Of a stretch of 6,362 nt of DNA, positions 1 to 5,422 are shown in pieces (within the stretch, counting starts at the first letter, position 1; each line of letters starts with the position of its first letter). Made by a program: the position numbers and the translations under genes. Source of the stretch: Kangiella sp. (lineage in GTDB: Bacteria > Pseudomonadota > Gammaproteobacteria > Enterobacterales > Kangiellaceae); assembly GCA_026195755.1 (NCBI GenBank), contig JAPHRL010000070.1, forward strand, positions 1-6,362, in the 5' to 3' direction. Below the pieces are notes generated by a model, which did not search any database, was not told where the DNA came from, and saw only the letters and a list, made by a program, of their open reading frames with translations.

Positions 1-141
1 ATGATCAAAGCGGCAGCTGCCAATGGCTGGCTGGATGAAGAGCAGATCGTGATGGAAGCCATGATGAGCTTCAAGCGCGCCGGTTGTGATGGGATCCTGA
101 CCTATTTCGCCAAAGATATCTGTCGTTATCTGGCTCAATAA
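1..141 (+). CDS. hemB: Delta-aminolevulinic acid dehydratase (porphobilinogen synthase), C-terminal fragment
   Basis: This is the 3' end of a gene that begins before the window; 46 codons and a TAA stop at 139-141 are present. The visible residues contain NGWLDE, then an FKRAGCDGILTYFAKDI stretch, which is the typical C-terminus of HemB. HemB condenses two 5-aminolevulinate molecules into porphobilinogen in the cytoplasm, an early step of haem synthesis. The catalytic lysines and metal site lie upstream and cannot be seen. The ATG at position 1 is an internal methionine of the long protein, not a likely start. The AEC transporter gene begins 19 bases after the stop with no terminator between, so the two may be cotranscribed. 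Identification rests on recalled family sequence, not on a search. Confidence 0.9.
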   Translation: MIKAAAANGWLDEEQIVMEAMMSFKRAGCDGILTYFAKDICRYLAQ

Positions 142-160
142 AAAATAGAGTTAGCCGGTT

Positions 161-1048
161 ATGTTAATTCTCGACGCCATAATCCCCATCGCCCTGGTGG
201 TAATTATTGGCGTCCTGTTGGTTAAATCCGGCTATGTCAGTGATGGATTTTTTCCTGAGCTATCCAAGCTGGTTTTCAGAGTCTTTGTTCCGGTCTTTCT
301 GTTTGTCAGTGTTTACCGCAGTGGTTTGCAGGACGTTGGCCAAACGCTGATTGCTTATTTTGTTCCGGTATTGGTGGTTTTCGTTGCGGTTGCCTTGCTA
401 ATGAACCACCGCATGGCGCTGACTTCGACCTTTTCCAATAACGTGCTGGTCGGCATCCCGGTTATTTTATCGGTGGCCGGAGAGCAAGGACTAACCATCA
501 CCCTCGCCGTTATTTCGGCACACAGCTTGATCCTGTTCAGTGCTTTTTATCTGTTTTCAACCAAGGTCAATGTGACACCCTCCAAATTCAAAGCCAGTAT
601 GAACCTGTTCAGTAACCCTGTGATTATCGGCTTATTACTGGGTCTTGCCTTCAATTACAGTGGCATTGAGTTACCCAAACAACTGATGACGCCTTTGGAA
701 ATGGTGTCTGAAGCTGCCCTGCCCTTGGCCTTGATCATTTTAGGTAGCTCGTTGGCGCAGATGGGTAAATTTAAAGGACATTTGTTGCAAAAAACAGCCC
801 TGATTACCGCTATTAAACTGATACTCCTACCTATAGTGGTCTACAGTTTTGGGCGTTGGGTGATGGAGCTTGATGAGGTGGTTTTAATATCTTTGGTGAT
901 ATTGGCTGCCTGTCCCACCGGAATCAGTGTCATGCCCTTTGTTGAGGCAGTAGAGCAAGACAAGCAGATTGCTCACAGCACAATTGCCTTAACAACCCTT
1001 CTATCTGTGGTTTGTATACCAGTCACCATTTGGCTGGTGCAGGGCTAG
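161..1048 (+). CDS. AEC (auxin efflux carrier) family membrane transporter
   Basis: This 295-residue protein is very hydrophobic, with about nine or ten membrane segments (roughly residues 3-22, 36-52, 62-81, 95-106, 113-133, 152-166, 184-200, 211-231, 238-256 and 273-293). Family hallmarks are FSNNVLVGIP (91-100), NPVIIGLLLG (152-161), ALPLALIILGSSLA (186-199) and CPTGISVMPF (251-260). The broken helices with Asn, Gly and Pro in the middle of the membrane are typical of this transporter fold, and the length is near the bacterial norm of about 300. Bacterial members are proposed to move organic acids or similar small molecules across the inner membrane; the substrate here cannot be read from sequence. 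The ATG at 161 is the first in frame after hemB. Its ribosome site is weak (GAG at 148-150), so translation may depend partly on the upstream gene. Confidence 0.85.
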   Translation: MLILDAIIPIALVVIIGVLLVKSGYVSDGFFPELSKLVFRVFVPVFLFVSVYRSGLQDVGQTLIAYFVPVLVVFVAVALLMNHRMALTSTFSNNVLVGIPVILSVAGEQGLTITLAVISAHSLILFSAFYLFSTKVNVTPSKFKASMNLFSNPVIIGLLLGLAFNYSGIELPKQLMTPLEMVSEAALPLALIILGSSLAQMGKFKGHLLQKTALITAIKLILLPIVVYSFGRWVMELDEVVLISLVILAACPTGISVMPFVEAVEQDKQIAHSTIALTTLLSVVCIPVTIWLVQG

Positions 1049-1050
1049 AG

Positions 1051-1095
1051 CCTGAGCGAATCCTTTTGTATGATGAGCTATCAAAACAGCTCAGG
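1051..1095 (+). promoter_or_regulatory. Competing hairpins over the ribosome site of the DUF4197 gene
   Basis: Two perfect inverted repeats share one arm. CCTGAGC (1051-1057) can pair with GCTCAGG (1089-1095), and TGAGCT (1074-1079) can pair with AGCTCA (1088-1093) across an 8-base loop. The shared arm covers the start of the likely Shine-Dalgarno sequence AGGA (1093-1096), which lies 7 bases before the ATG at 1104. Either hairpin could lower ribosome access. No T-run follows, so this is not an intrinsic terminator. The pairing is directly visible; a regulatory role is inference only. Confidence 0.3.
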
Positions 1096-1103
1096 AATAG
1101 ACC

Positions 1104-1823
1104 ATGCTCAAACCATTCAAACTCACGATTATACTGCTAGCGTCTTTAAGTTTAAGTTCCTGCAAAACCACAGACGTTCAACGAGTGTTAGATACTCTGG
1201 GTGGTGCCAATCAACCATTATCAGAACAGACCGTGGTGGCTGGTCTAAAACAGGCTTTGGAAGTTGGCACTGAAAACGCAGTTTTCAAAACTAATAAAAC
1301 CGGCGGTTTTAGCAACAACTCACTGATCAAAATTATGGTGCCTGAGCAGTTCAGCGATGTTGCAACCAAGGTCAGGCAGATTGGCCTGGGTTCTTATGTG
1401 GATAAATTTGAGTTACAGATGAACAGAGCCGCTGAGCAAGCCTCTGGCGAAGCAAGACAGGTTTTCTTCAGTGCTATTTCAGGTATGACGGTACAAGATG
1501 CCTGGGGTATTTTACGTGGTGGTGACAATGCGGCGACACAATATTTTAAATCTAAAACCGAACGCCAACTCGAACAGAAATTTGCTCCTATTATCAATAA
1601 CAATATGCAAAAAGTGGGTTTTTACAGCGATTATCGGCGCTTGCTTAATACCTACGATAATATTCCATTTACCGATAAGCCTAATCTCAATATAGAAGAC
1701 TATGTTATGACCGAAACTATGGATGGCTTGTTTACCCTGGTGGCTGAGGAAGAAGCCAAAATCAGACGTGATCCACTGGCGCGAACCACGGAACTTCTAA
1801 GAAAAGTTTTTGCTCAACAATAG
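1104..1823 (+). CDS. DUF4197 family lipoprotein
   Basis: This 239-residue protein is of unknown function. A lipoprotein signal ends in LSSC with Cys20 as the lipidated residue; Lys at +2 does not signal inner-membrane retention, so the outer membrane is likely. The rest matches DUF4197 as I recall it: GLKQALEVGTENAV (47-60), a middle part with NRAAEQASGEARQVFFSAISGMT (107-129), DAWGILRGGDNAATQYF (132-148), FAPIINNNMQKVG (160-172), a DGLFTLVAEEEAKIR stretch (207-221), and a RDPLARTTELLRKVF tail (222-236). The length is usual for the family and the reading frame is intact. The ATG at 1104 has AGGA at 1093-1096, a good spacing of 7 bases. The gene lies 55 bases after the transporter and may share its transcript. 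Family assignment is fairly sure; no biochemical role is known to me. Confidence 0.85.
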   Translation: MLKPFKLTIILLASLSLSSCKTTDVQRVLDTLGGANQPLSEQTVVAGLKQALEVGTENAVFKTNKTGGFSNNSLIKIMVPEQFSDVATKVRQIGLGSYVDKFELQMNRAAEQASGEARQVFFSAISGMTVQDAWGILRGGDNAATQYFKSKTERQLEQKFAPIINNNMQKVGFYSDYRRLLNTYDNIPFTDKPNLNIEDYVMTETMDGLFTLVAEEEAKIRRDPLARTTELLRKVFAQQ

Positions 1824-1877
1824 CTTATAGAAAACAGACGACAACATATAAGCAACAACAAAAGTGGACTGACCACT
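1823..1877 (+). repeat. Two small inverted repeats in the 1824-1933 gap
   Basis: The gap before the hydrolase operon holds two perfect inverted repeats. GCTTATA (1823-1829) pairs with TATAAGC (1847-1853) around a 17-base loop, and AGTGG (1863-1867) pairs with CCACT (1873-1877) around a 5-base loop. Neither is followed by a T-run, so neither is a convincing terminator. The second could be an operator or an RNA hairpin in the leader. A possible -10 box TAAAAT lies at 1890-1895, but no -35 box with good spacing is visible. The rest of the gap shows nothing recognisable. Confidence 0.25.
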
Positions 1878-1933
1878 AGTTATTGTTACTAAAATTCGGT
1901 AAAAAGAGTGCATGTGCATTAAAACAATCAATT

Positions 1934-2806
1934 ATGTCTGCTTACCCCTACCATGATGTTTCAATAACAGCCCCCGATGGTTATCAACTCAGGGGCGCTA
2001 TGTATATTGCAAACAAGGCGCAACCAAAGCGAATATTAATCATAGGCTCTGCTTTTGGCGTTCCGCAGCAGTACTATAAACATATTGCTAACCACTTAGC
2101 TGAGCAAGGTATCAGTTGCGTGACCTTTGATTATCGTGGCATAGGCCAGTCAAAAGATGGAGTTATGGCTGCTAAAGACATGCTTATGCAGCACTGGGGA
2201 GAGCTAGACTTAGAGTCGGTAATTCAATATGTACAGAACAACTATCAGCCAAGTGAACTGTATTATCTGGGGCATAGTGCAGGCGGACAAATATTAGGCT
2301 TGGCCCCCTCCTCATATCGATTCGACAAAATAATCTTAGCCGCTACCGGGGTTGGTGCCTGGAGAGCGTGGCTGGGAGCGCAGAAGTATCTATTGGCAGC
2401 CATGTGGTATGGCCTAATGCCATTAATGATGTTGTTTCAGCGTGGTGATTTTTTTCATTCGAAGATGCTGGGCCCTATTCCGGTACCTAAACATGCGGTT
2501 AAGCAGTGGGTTGAGTGGGCAAAATCTGAAGACTATCTATTCACTACCAAGCACGGCCTTGACCTTGCGGGCTATGAAAAAATAAGGGCCGATATTTTTG
2601 CTTTAACTATTTCAGACGACTGGTATGCCCCACAATCCTCAAGAGATGCGCTGTTGGCTCACTATTCAAATAGCCACCGGGTAACTCAATACATACTGCC
2701 ACAAGACTTAGATCTGAAACACATAGGACACTTTGGACTGTTTCGGAAAAAACAGGAAATCATTCGAGGAATATGGCAACCTATAATCAATTTTTTAAAT
2801 CAGTAG
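1934..2806 (+). CDS. Alpha/beta hydrolase, resembling the COG4757 group
   Basis: This is a predicted cytoplasmic serine hydrolase of 290 residues when started at the ATG at 1934. An upstream in-frame TTG at 1883 would add 17 residues, but these do not look like part of the fold and that start has no ribosome site. The ATG at 1934 also lacks a clear one, so the start is not settled. Numbered from 1934, the motifs are DYRGIGQS (66-73), the nucleophile elbow GHSAGG with Ser115, an acid candidate in SDDWYAP (Asp228 or Asp229), and GHFG with His266 near the end. Residues 135-185 form a hydrophobic, Trp-rich cap region. This arrangement recalls the COG4757 predicted hydrolases; the substrate is unknown, with a carboxylester most likely. 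It is the first gene of a tight operon, and the thioesterase starts 9 bases after its stop. Confidence 0.82.
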   Translation: MSAYPYHDVSITAPDGYQLRGAMYIANKAQPKRILIIGSAFGVPQQYYKHIANHLAEQGISCVTFDYRGIGQSKDGVMAAKDMLMQHWGELDLESVIQYVQNNYQPSELYYLGHSAGGQILGLAPSSYRFDKIILAATGVGAWRAWLGAQKYLLAAMWYGLMPLMMLFQRGDFFHSKMLGPIPVPKHAVKQWVEWAKSEDYLFTTKHGLDLAGYEKIRADIFALTISDDWYAPQSSRDALLAHYSNSHRVTQYILPQDLDLKHIGHFGLFRKKQEIIRGIWQPIINFLNQ

Positions 2807-2815
2807 GCAAGGGTT

Positions 2816-3313
2816 ATGACACAACGTATCAAGAAAAAAGCAGAAGAAATTGAAACCTGGAACTTCGTTTTCCCAAACCAAAGCAATCCTTATGGCAACA
2901 TGTTTGGTGGCGAGCTGCTGGCGATTATGGATACAACAGCAGCAATGGCCGCCATTCGCTATGCAGAAAAAACTGTATCAACGGCATCGGTAGAGCGCGT
3001 CATATTTAAAAAACCAATCTTTGTGGGTGACCGAATTAAAACCGTAGCAAAAGTGGTTCTGGTAGGAAGAACTTCAATGATGGTACGCACAGACGTATTT
3101 GTCGACAAAGGTGGAAAAGAAGGCGATGTGTTGAGTACAACAGCTCACTTTACCCTGGTTGCGTTCGATGAGGAACGGGTGCCGGCAGAGGTTCCGGAGC
3201 TGATAATTGAGACTGATAAAGAAAAGAAACAAAGTGAATTAGCGCAACAGATTAAAGATCATGTTGGGCGTCGTGAGGGTAGAATTAAAGAAGTTGTGGA
3301 GAAGTGGAAATGA
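2816..3313 (+). CDS. Acyl-CoA thioesterase, hotdog fold (YciA/BACH-like)
   Basis: This 165-residue enzyme probably hydrolyses acyl-CoA thioesters to free acid and CoA in the cytoplasm. The key signature is NPYGNMFGGELLAIMD (24-39): Asn24, the GNMFGG turn and Asp39 sit where the family has its active-site Asn, FGG turn and Asp. The central helix follows (TTAAMAAIRYA, 40-50), then strands through FKKPIFVGD (64-72), MMVRTDVFV (88-96) and TAHFTLVAFD (109-118), the usual single-hotdog order. The C-terminal tail from about 133 is charged and helical. Chain-length preference cannot be read. The ATG at 2816 has AGG at 2805-2807, which overlaps the hydrolase stop codon region, suggesting translational coupling. 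Its own stop overlaps the next gene's start as ATGA. Family assignment is firm; the exact subfamily is less so. Confidence 0.9.
   Translation: MTQRIKKKAEEIETWNFVFPNQSNPYGNMFGGELLAIMDTTAAMAAIRYAEKTVSTASVERVIFKKPIFVGDRIKTVAKVVLVGRTSMMVRTDVFVDKGGKEGDVLSTTAHFTLVAFDEERVPAEVPELIIETDKEKKQSELAQQIKDHVGRREGRIKEVVEKWK
3298..3304 (+). promoter_or_regulatory. Ribosome binding site that selects the ATG at 3310
   Basis: GGAGAAG lies within the last codons of the thioesterase, with GGAG (3298-3301) eight bases before the ATG at 3310. It supports ATG 3310 over the in-frame GTG at 3304, which overlaps the site itself. Confidence 0.6.
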
Positions 3314-4005
3314 TAAATAAATGGTTACTGGGACTGGCTTTACTATTAATTTCGGTAGTAAATGCTGAAGATAAAATACTTATTGGGAATAAAGAAATTA
3401 AAGTCCCACAAGTGGAGGGTTTTCAGAGTATTGGTCAAAGCCATATTATGCATGAAATCATGCTGAGCTTTGTCCCTCCCACTAATGAATTGTTGGACAT
3501 AAAAATAGCCAACGACGATATTGACGCTGAGATAAGAGGAATGGAGCCAGAATATAAACGCTATATCGTTATGCAAACCTATATCCCAACTAAAAATAGA
3601 TCGGTTACTAAAACTGAATTTGATCAGTTAAGAATGTTTTTAGATAGCCAGTATGAAGAAATGACAAAAGCGATTGAGTCTAAAATAGATGAGATGGCTG
3701 AGAAGGGATCAAAGAAAATTAGCGATAAATATTCTCTTGAGATGGCAATGAAGATCACTGATAACGTACCTCTGGAGATTTTTTATAATCAAGATCAACG
3801 TTTTTCGGCTATGAATTTAATGACAGGCAGCGTGGATATAGAAGGTCAATCAGAATCAGTTAGCACTACGATGGGCTTGAATGTGTTGCATGTAAAAGGA
3901 AAGATTATTTATCTCTATGTATATGAGGAATCTGATTCGGAGGCAGCTCGTGACTGGGTGAAGAAAATGTCTACGGATTTTAGTAAGGCAATCATTAACC
4001 AATAA
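3310..4005 (+). CDS. Exported protein of unknown function, third gene of hydrolase-thioesterase operon
   Basis: I do not recognise this 231-residue protein. Residues 1-19 form a Sec-type signal peptide with Lys4, a hydrophobic core (WLLGLALLLISVV) and a likely cut after VNA before Glu20. There is no lipobox cysteine, so the mature protein is probably soluble in the periplasm or secreted. The middle (about 103-150) is a long charged, helix-prone stretch that could form an amphipathic or coiled-coil helix. The end (about 153-205) looks like beta strands, including LNVLHVKGKIIYLYVY (190-205), followed by a last helix with DWVKKM. The mature part has no cysteine, so disulfides are excluded. The start is ATG 3310, whose ATGA overlaps the thioesterase stop and implies coupled translation. 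The gene is visibly AT-rich. A small alpha/beta domain of the PsbP or DcrB kind is possible, but this is a guess. Confidence 0.75.
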   Translation: MINKWLLGLALLLISVVNAEDKILIGNKEIKVPQVEGFQSIGQSHIMHEIMLSFVPPTNELLDIKIANDDIDAEIRGMEPEYKRYIVMQTYIPTKNRSVTKTEFDQLRMFLDSQYEEMTKAIESKIDEMAEKGSKKISDKYSLEMAMKITDNVPLEIFYNQDQRFSAMNLMTGSVDIEGQSESVSTTMGLNVLHVKGKIIYLYVYEESDSEAARDWVKKMSTDFSKAIINQ

Positions 4006-4011
4006 GAGTAA

Positions 4012-4040
4012 AAAAAAGGCTACAAAAAGTAGCCTTTTTT
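4012..4040. terminator. Bidirectional intrinsic terminator between convergent genes
   Basis: Perfect 12-base arms, AAAAAAGGCTAC (4012-4023) and GTAGCCTTTTTT (4029-4040), surround the loop AAAAA. The GC-rich core has a T-run on each strand, so it can stop the + strand operon ending at 4005 and the minus-strand lipoprotein ending at 4049. The same core stem recurs at 5380-5412. Confidence 0.92.
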
Positions 4041-4048
4041 ATTATTGG

Positions 4049-4327
4049 TTAGCGACCCTCAGGTCCTGTCATGCTTGAACCTTGAGCATTTTCTACCGCT
4101 TGCCTACTTTTTTCCTGTAGATCTTCATAATCTTCTCTGGTCCAACATTGCTTAGTTTTAAAGTGAGTGCCTACTTTTTGTGTGCGCTTACAAATGATGT
4201 CACGATTTGAATCTTCGCTAGCAACTTTTTCTGCGTCTTCTGGTGCATTTTTCTCTGCTACTGGCGACTGTGTGGCACAAGCAGAGACTAAAAGTATAAG
4301 AGACAAAAGAGATAATTTTTTAAGCAT
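4049..4327 (-). CDS. Small lipoprotein with CX14C module, copy 1
   Basis: This is a 92-residue predicted lipoprotein of unknown function. The signal peptide starts MLKKLSLLSLILL and ends in the lipobox VSAC, with Cys17 lipidated and Ala at +2, which suggests outer-membrane sorting. A short acidic, Ala/Glu-rich linker (about 20-42) leads to IICKRTQKVGTHFKTKQC, where Cys46 and Cys61 are 14 residues apart, then a charged helix (about 62-82). Together with the lipid-bearing Cys these are the only cysteines, so an intramolecular disulfide is plausible in the periplasm. The next gene on the same strand has the same module with the same spacing. An ATG six bases upstream (4333) is also in frame, but GGA stands directly against it, whereas it is six bases from the ATG at 4327, so I chose the latter. 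The gene ends nine bases before the terminator at 4012-4040. Confidence 0.82.
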   Translation of the reverse strand: MLKKLSLLSLILLVSACATQSPVAEKNAPEDAEKVASEDSNRDIICKRTQKVGTHFKTKQCWTREDYEDLQEKSRQAVENAQGSSMTGPEGR

Positions 4328-4336
4328 AATCATTCC

Positions 4337-4365
4337 ATTTTATTTGGGGTTTTAAAGGCTATCAA
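4337..4365 (-). promoter_or_regulatory. Possible sigma-70 promoter for lipoprotein copy 1
   Basis: On the minus strand TTGATA (4365-4360) and TAAAAT (4342-4337) are separated by 17 bases, each one or two bases from consensus. Transcription would begin near 4330, almost at the ATG at 4327, giving a nearly leaderless message. That makes the match doubtful or implies an unusual mode of translation. The -35 box lies inside the loop of an inverted repeat, TTTAAAG (4351-4357) with CTTTAAA (4370-4376). In the rest of the 4328-4442 gap I see nothing else. Confidence 0.3.
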
Positions 4366-4442
4366 ACGGCTTTAAAGAGCGAAAGTTAAGAAATGTAACT
4401 GAATATGTATAAACCAATGAACTCATTAGCTCAGTTTGAAAG

Positions 4443-4718
4443 TTATTGACTTGAATGTGGGAGCTTATCAACAGTAATGGGTTGATTAGATTGAGATTGG
4501 CTATTAATTGGCATAAAAGAAGCCTGATTCTTTGCATAAGCTTGGCGAACCACGCAATGTTTTTGCTTGAAGTGCCAACCGGGCTTGTTGGTGTAAAAGC
4601 ATATCTGTTGGCTGGGAATATCAGTATCGACCTGCGGGGAGTTAAGATTGTTGCTATTAGTCGTTGAGCAGGCAGCTAGGTTTAAAGATGCAATAGACAG
4701 AATAATGAGTTGTTTCAT
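4443..4718 (-). CDS. Small lipoprotein with CX14C module, copy 2
   Basis: This is a 91-residue predicted lipoprotein of unknown function, probably a diverged tandem paralogue of its downstream neighbour. MKQLIILSIASLNLAAC forms the signal, with lipobox LAAC, Cys17 lipidated and Ser at +2. A Ser/Asn-rich linker leads to QICFYTNKPGWHFKQKHC, where Cys40 and Cys55 are 14 residues apart and G-x-H-F-K-x-K matches copy 1. The rest is Ser/Gln/Asn-rich, apparently disordered, and unlike the charged tail of copy 1. The start at 4718 is preferred over upstream in-frame codons reaching 4808, because a clear AGGA lies eight bases before it and the protein then opens with the signal peptide. It is divergent from the lipoprotein gene at 4918. 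No terminator is visible after its stop, so read-through into copy 1 is possible. Confidence 0.78.
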   Translation of the reverse strand: MKQLIILSIASLNLAACSTTNSNNLNSPQVDTDIPSQQICFYTNKPGWHFKQKHCVVRQAYAKNQASFMPINSQSQSNQPITVDKLPHSSQ

Positions 4719-4726
4719 CGTGTATT

Positions 4727-4732
4727 TCCTTT
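4727..4732 (-). promoter_or_regulatory. Ribosome binding site that selects the start at 4718
   Basis: AAAGGA on the minus strand stands eight bases before the ATG at 4718. It decides against the longer in-frame reading that begins at 4808. Confidence 0.6.
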
Positions 4733-4816
4733 TTATTGAAGACTCCAGTAATAAAGACAAGGTTACACAAGGGAAAGTGACAAAGAAAGTTAAAATAATC
4801 AAAGACATGTGAATTT

Positions 4817-4846
4817 TTGTGTAGTGGTTATCACAAATTTGATAAT
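4817..4846 (+). promoter_or_regulatory. Possible promoter and operator in the divergent lipoprotein gap
   Basis: The 199-base gap 4719-4917 separates divergent lipoprotein genes and should hold promoters for both. On the + strand TTGTGT (4817-4822) and GATAAT (4841-4846) are 18 bases apart; the -10 is good and the -35 poor. An inverted repeat, TTATCA (4828-4833) with TGATAA (4840-4845), overlaps the -10 and could be an operator. Chance repeats of this size are common in AT-rich DNA. No convincing minus-strand promoter was found, and the remainder of the gap shows nothing else. Confidence 0.25.
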
Positions 4847-4917
4847 GCTATTTGCTTTAATAGTGTGAAAAGCATCAAGATGTAACTAGTTGATCTTCAA
4901 TCATAAAGGAGAGCACG

Positions 4918-5358
4918 ATGAAAAAGTTAATCAGTTATCTTGTTATAGCGGTATTTATGGTGAATGCTACGGGTTGCGGTACTATCTTATACCCTGAGCG
5001 GAAGGGGCAAATTGATGGGAGAATTGACCCATCCGTTGCAGTGCTGGATGGATTAGGATTATTACTATTTTTGATCCCGGGGATTATTGCATTTGCGGTA
5101 GATTTTAATAACGGAACCATTTACTTGCCAGGAACTCAAGGAAGTTTGCACGACGATGATGACGGTACCCGAGTAGTCAAGTTTAATGGTGACTTAGATA
5201 TTGAAGAGTTAGAGTCAATCTTGGAGCAGGAAACCGGACGAGACCTGGATCTTAAGAAAGATCTGACAATGGTCATGGAACCAGACTCTATAGATGAAGC
5301 GAAAATGCGTGTGGCTCTCATTAATAAATCAATGAACTTAAATTTAGTTCAGCGTTAA
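4918..5358 (+). CDS. Lipoprotein of unknown function with GTILYPERKGQ motif and internal hydrophobic segment
   Basis: This 146-residue predicted lipoprotein starts at an ATG with an excellent ribosome site, AAGGAG (4906-4911), six bases upstream. The signal ends in NATGC with Cys20, +2 Gly. Immediately after it comes GTILYPERKGQ (21-31), then a DPSVAVLDGLGLLLFLIPG stretch (37-55) running to AFAVDFNNGTIYLP (58-71). This reads as a strongly hydrophobic turn-containing segment (about 41-62) that could enter the membrane. Next are an acidic cluster (DDDDD, 79-83 region) and a charged helical C-terminus. The N-terminal two thirds recall a conserved gammaproteobacterial family of unknown function, sometimes mislabelled in databases; I recall this only loosely. 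It is divergent from lipoprotein copy 2 and convergent with rhlB. Confidence 0.8.
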   Translation: MKKLISYLVIAVFMVNATGCGTILYPERKGQIDGRIDPSVAVLDGLGLLLFLIPGIIAFAVDFNNGTIYLPGTQGSLHDDDDGTRVVKFNGDLDIEELESILEQETGRDLDLKKDLTMVMEPDSIDEAKMRVALINKSMNLNLVQR

Positions 5359-5379
5359 ATTAGCTCCAACCCAGCTCCA

Positions 5380-5412
5380 ATAAAAAAAGGCTACAAAGTA
5401 GCCTTTTTTTAT
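5380..5412. terminator. Bidirectional intrinsic terminator between lipoprotein gene and rhlB
   Basis: Perfect 15-base arms (5380-5394 and 5398-5412) surround the loop AAA. The core GGCTAC/GTAGCC is flanked by seven A on one side and seven T on the other, so it works in both directions for genes ending at 5358 (+) and 5423 (-). The core stem is identical to that of the terminator at 4012-4040. Confidence 0.93.
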
Positions 5413-5422
5413 GTCTGTATGC

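Noticed and set aside
1074..1093. Terminator after the AEC transporter gene
   Set aside because: The hairpin has only six base pairs and no T-run, and it overlaps the next gene's ribosome site.
1070..1273. Open frame of 67 codons on the + strand
   Set aside because: It overlaps the DUF4197 gene in another frame, the product resembles nothing, and the DUF4197 start has the better ribosome site and a signal peptide.
1883..1933. TTG start that would extend the hydrolase by 17 residues
   Set aside because: There is no ribosome site, the added residues do not resemble the fold's first strand, and an ATG is available at 1934 just before the conserved part.
4167..4355. Open frame on the + strand opposite lipoprotein copy 1
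   Set aside because: It is the mirror of a gene with a clear signal peptide, lipobox and paralogue, and has no recognisable product or ribosome site.
4719..4808. Upstream extension of lipoprotein copy 2 by 30 residues
   Set aside because: It would bury the lipoprotein signal inside the protein and ignores the clear AGGA before the ATG at 4718.
4818..4835. CRP-like site TGTGT...TCACA
   Set aside because: The half-sites are 8 bases apart instead of 6 and the left one departs from TGTGA.
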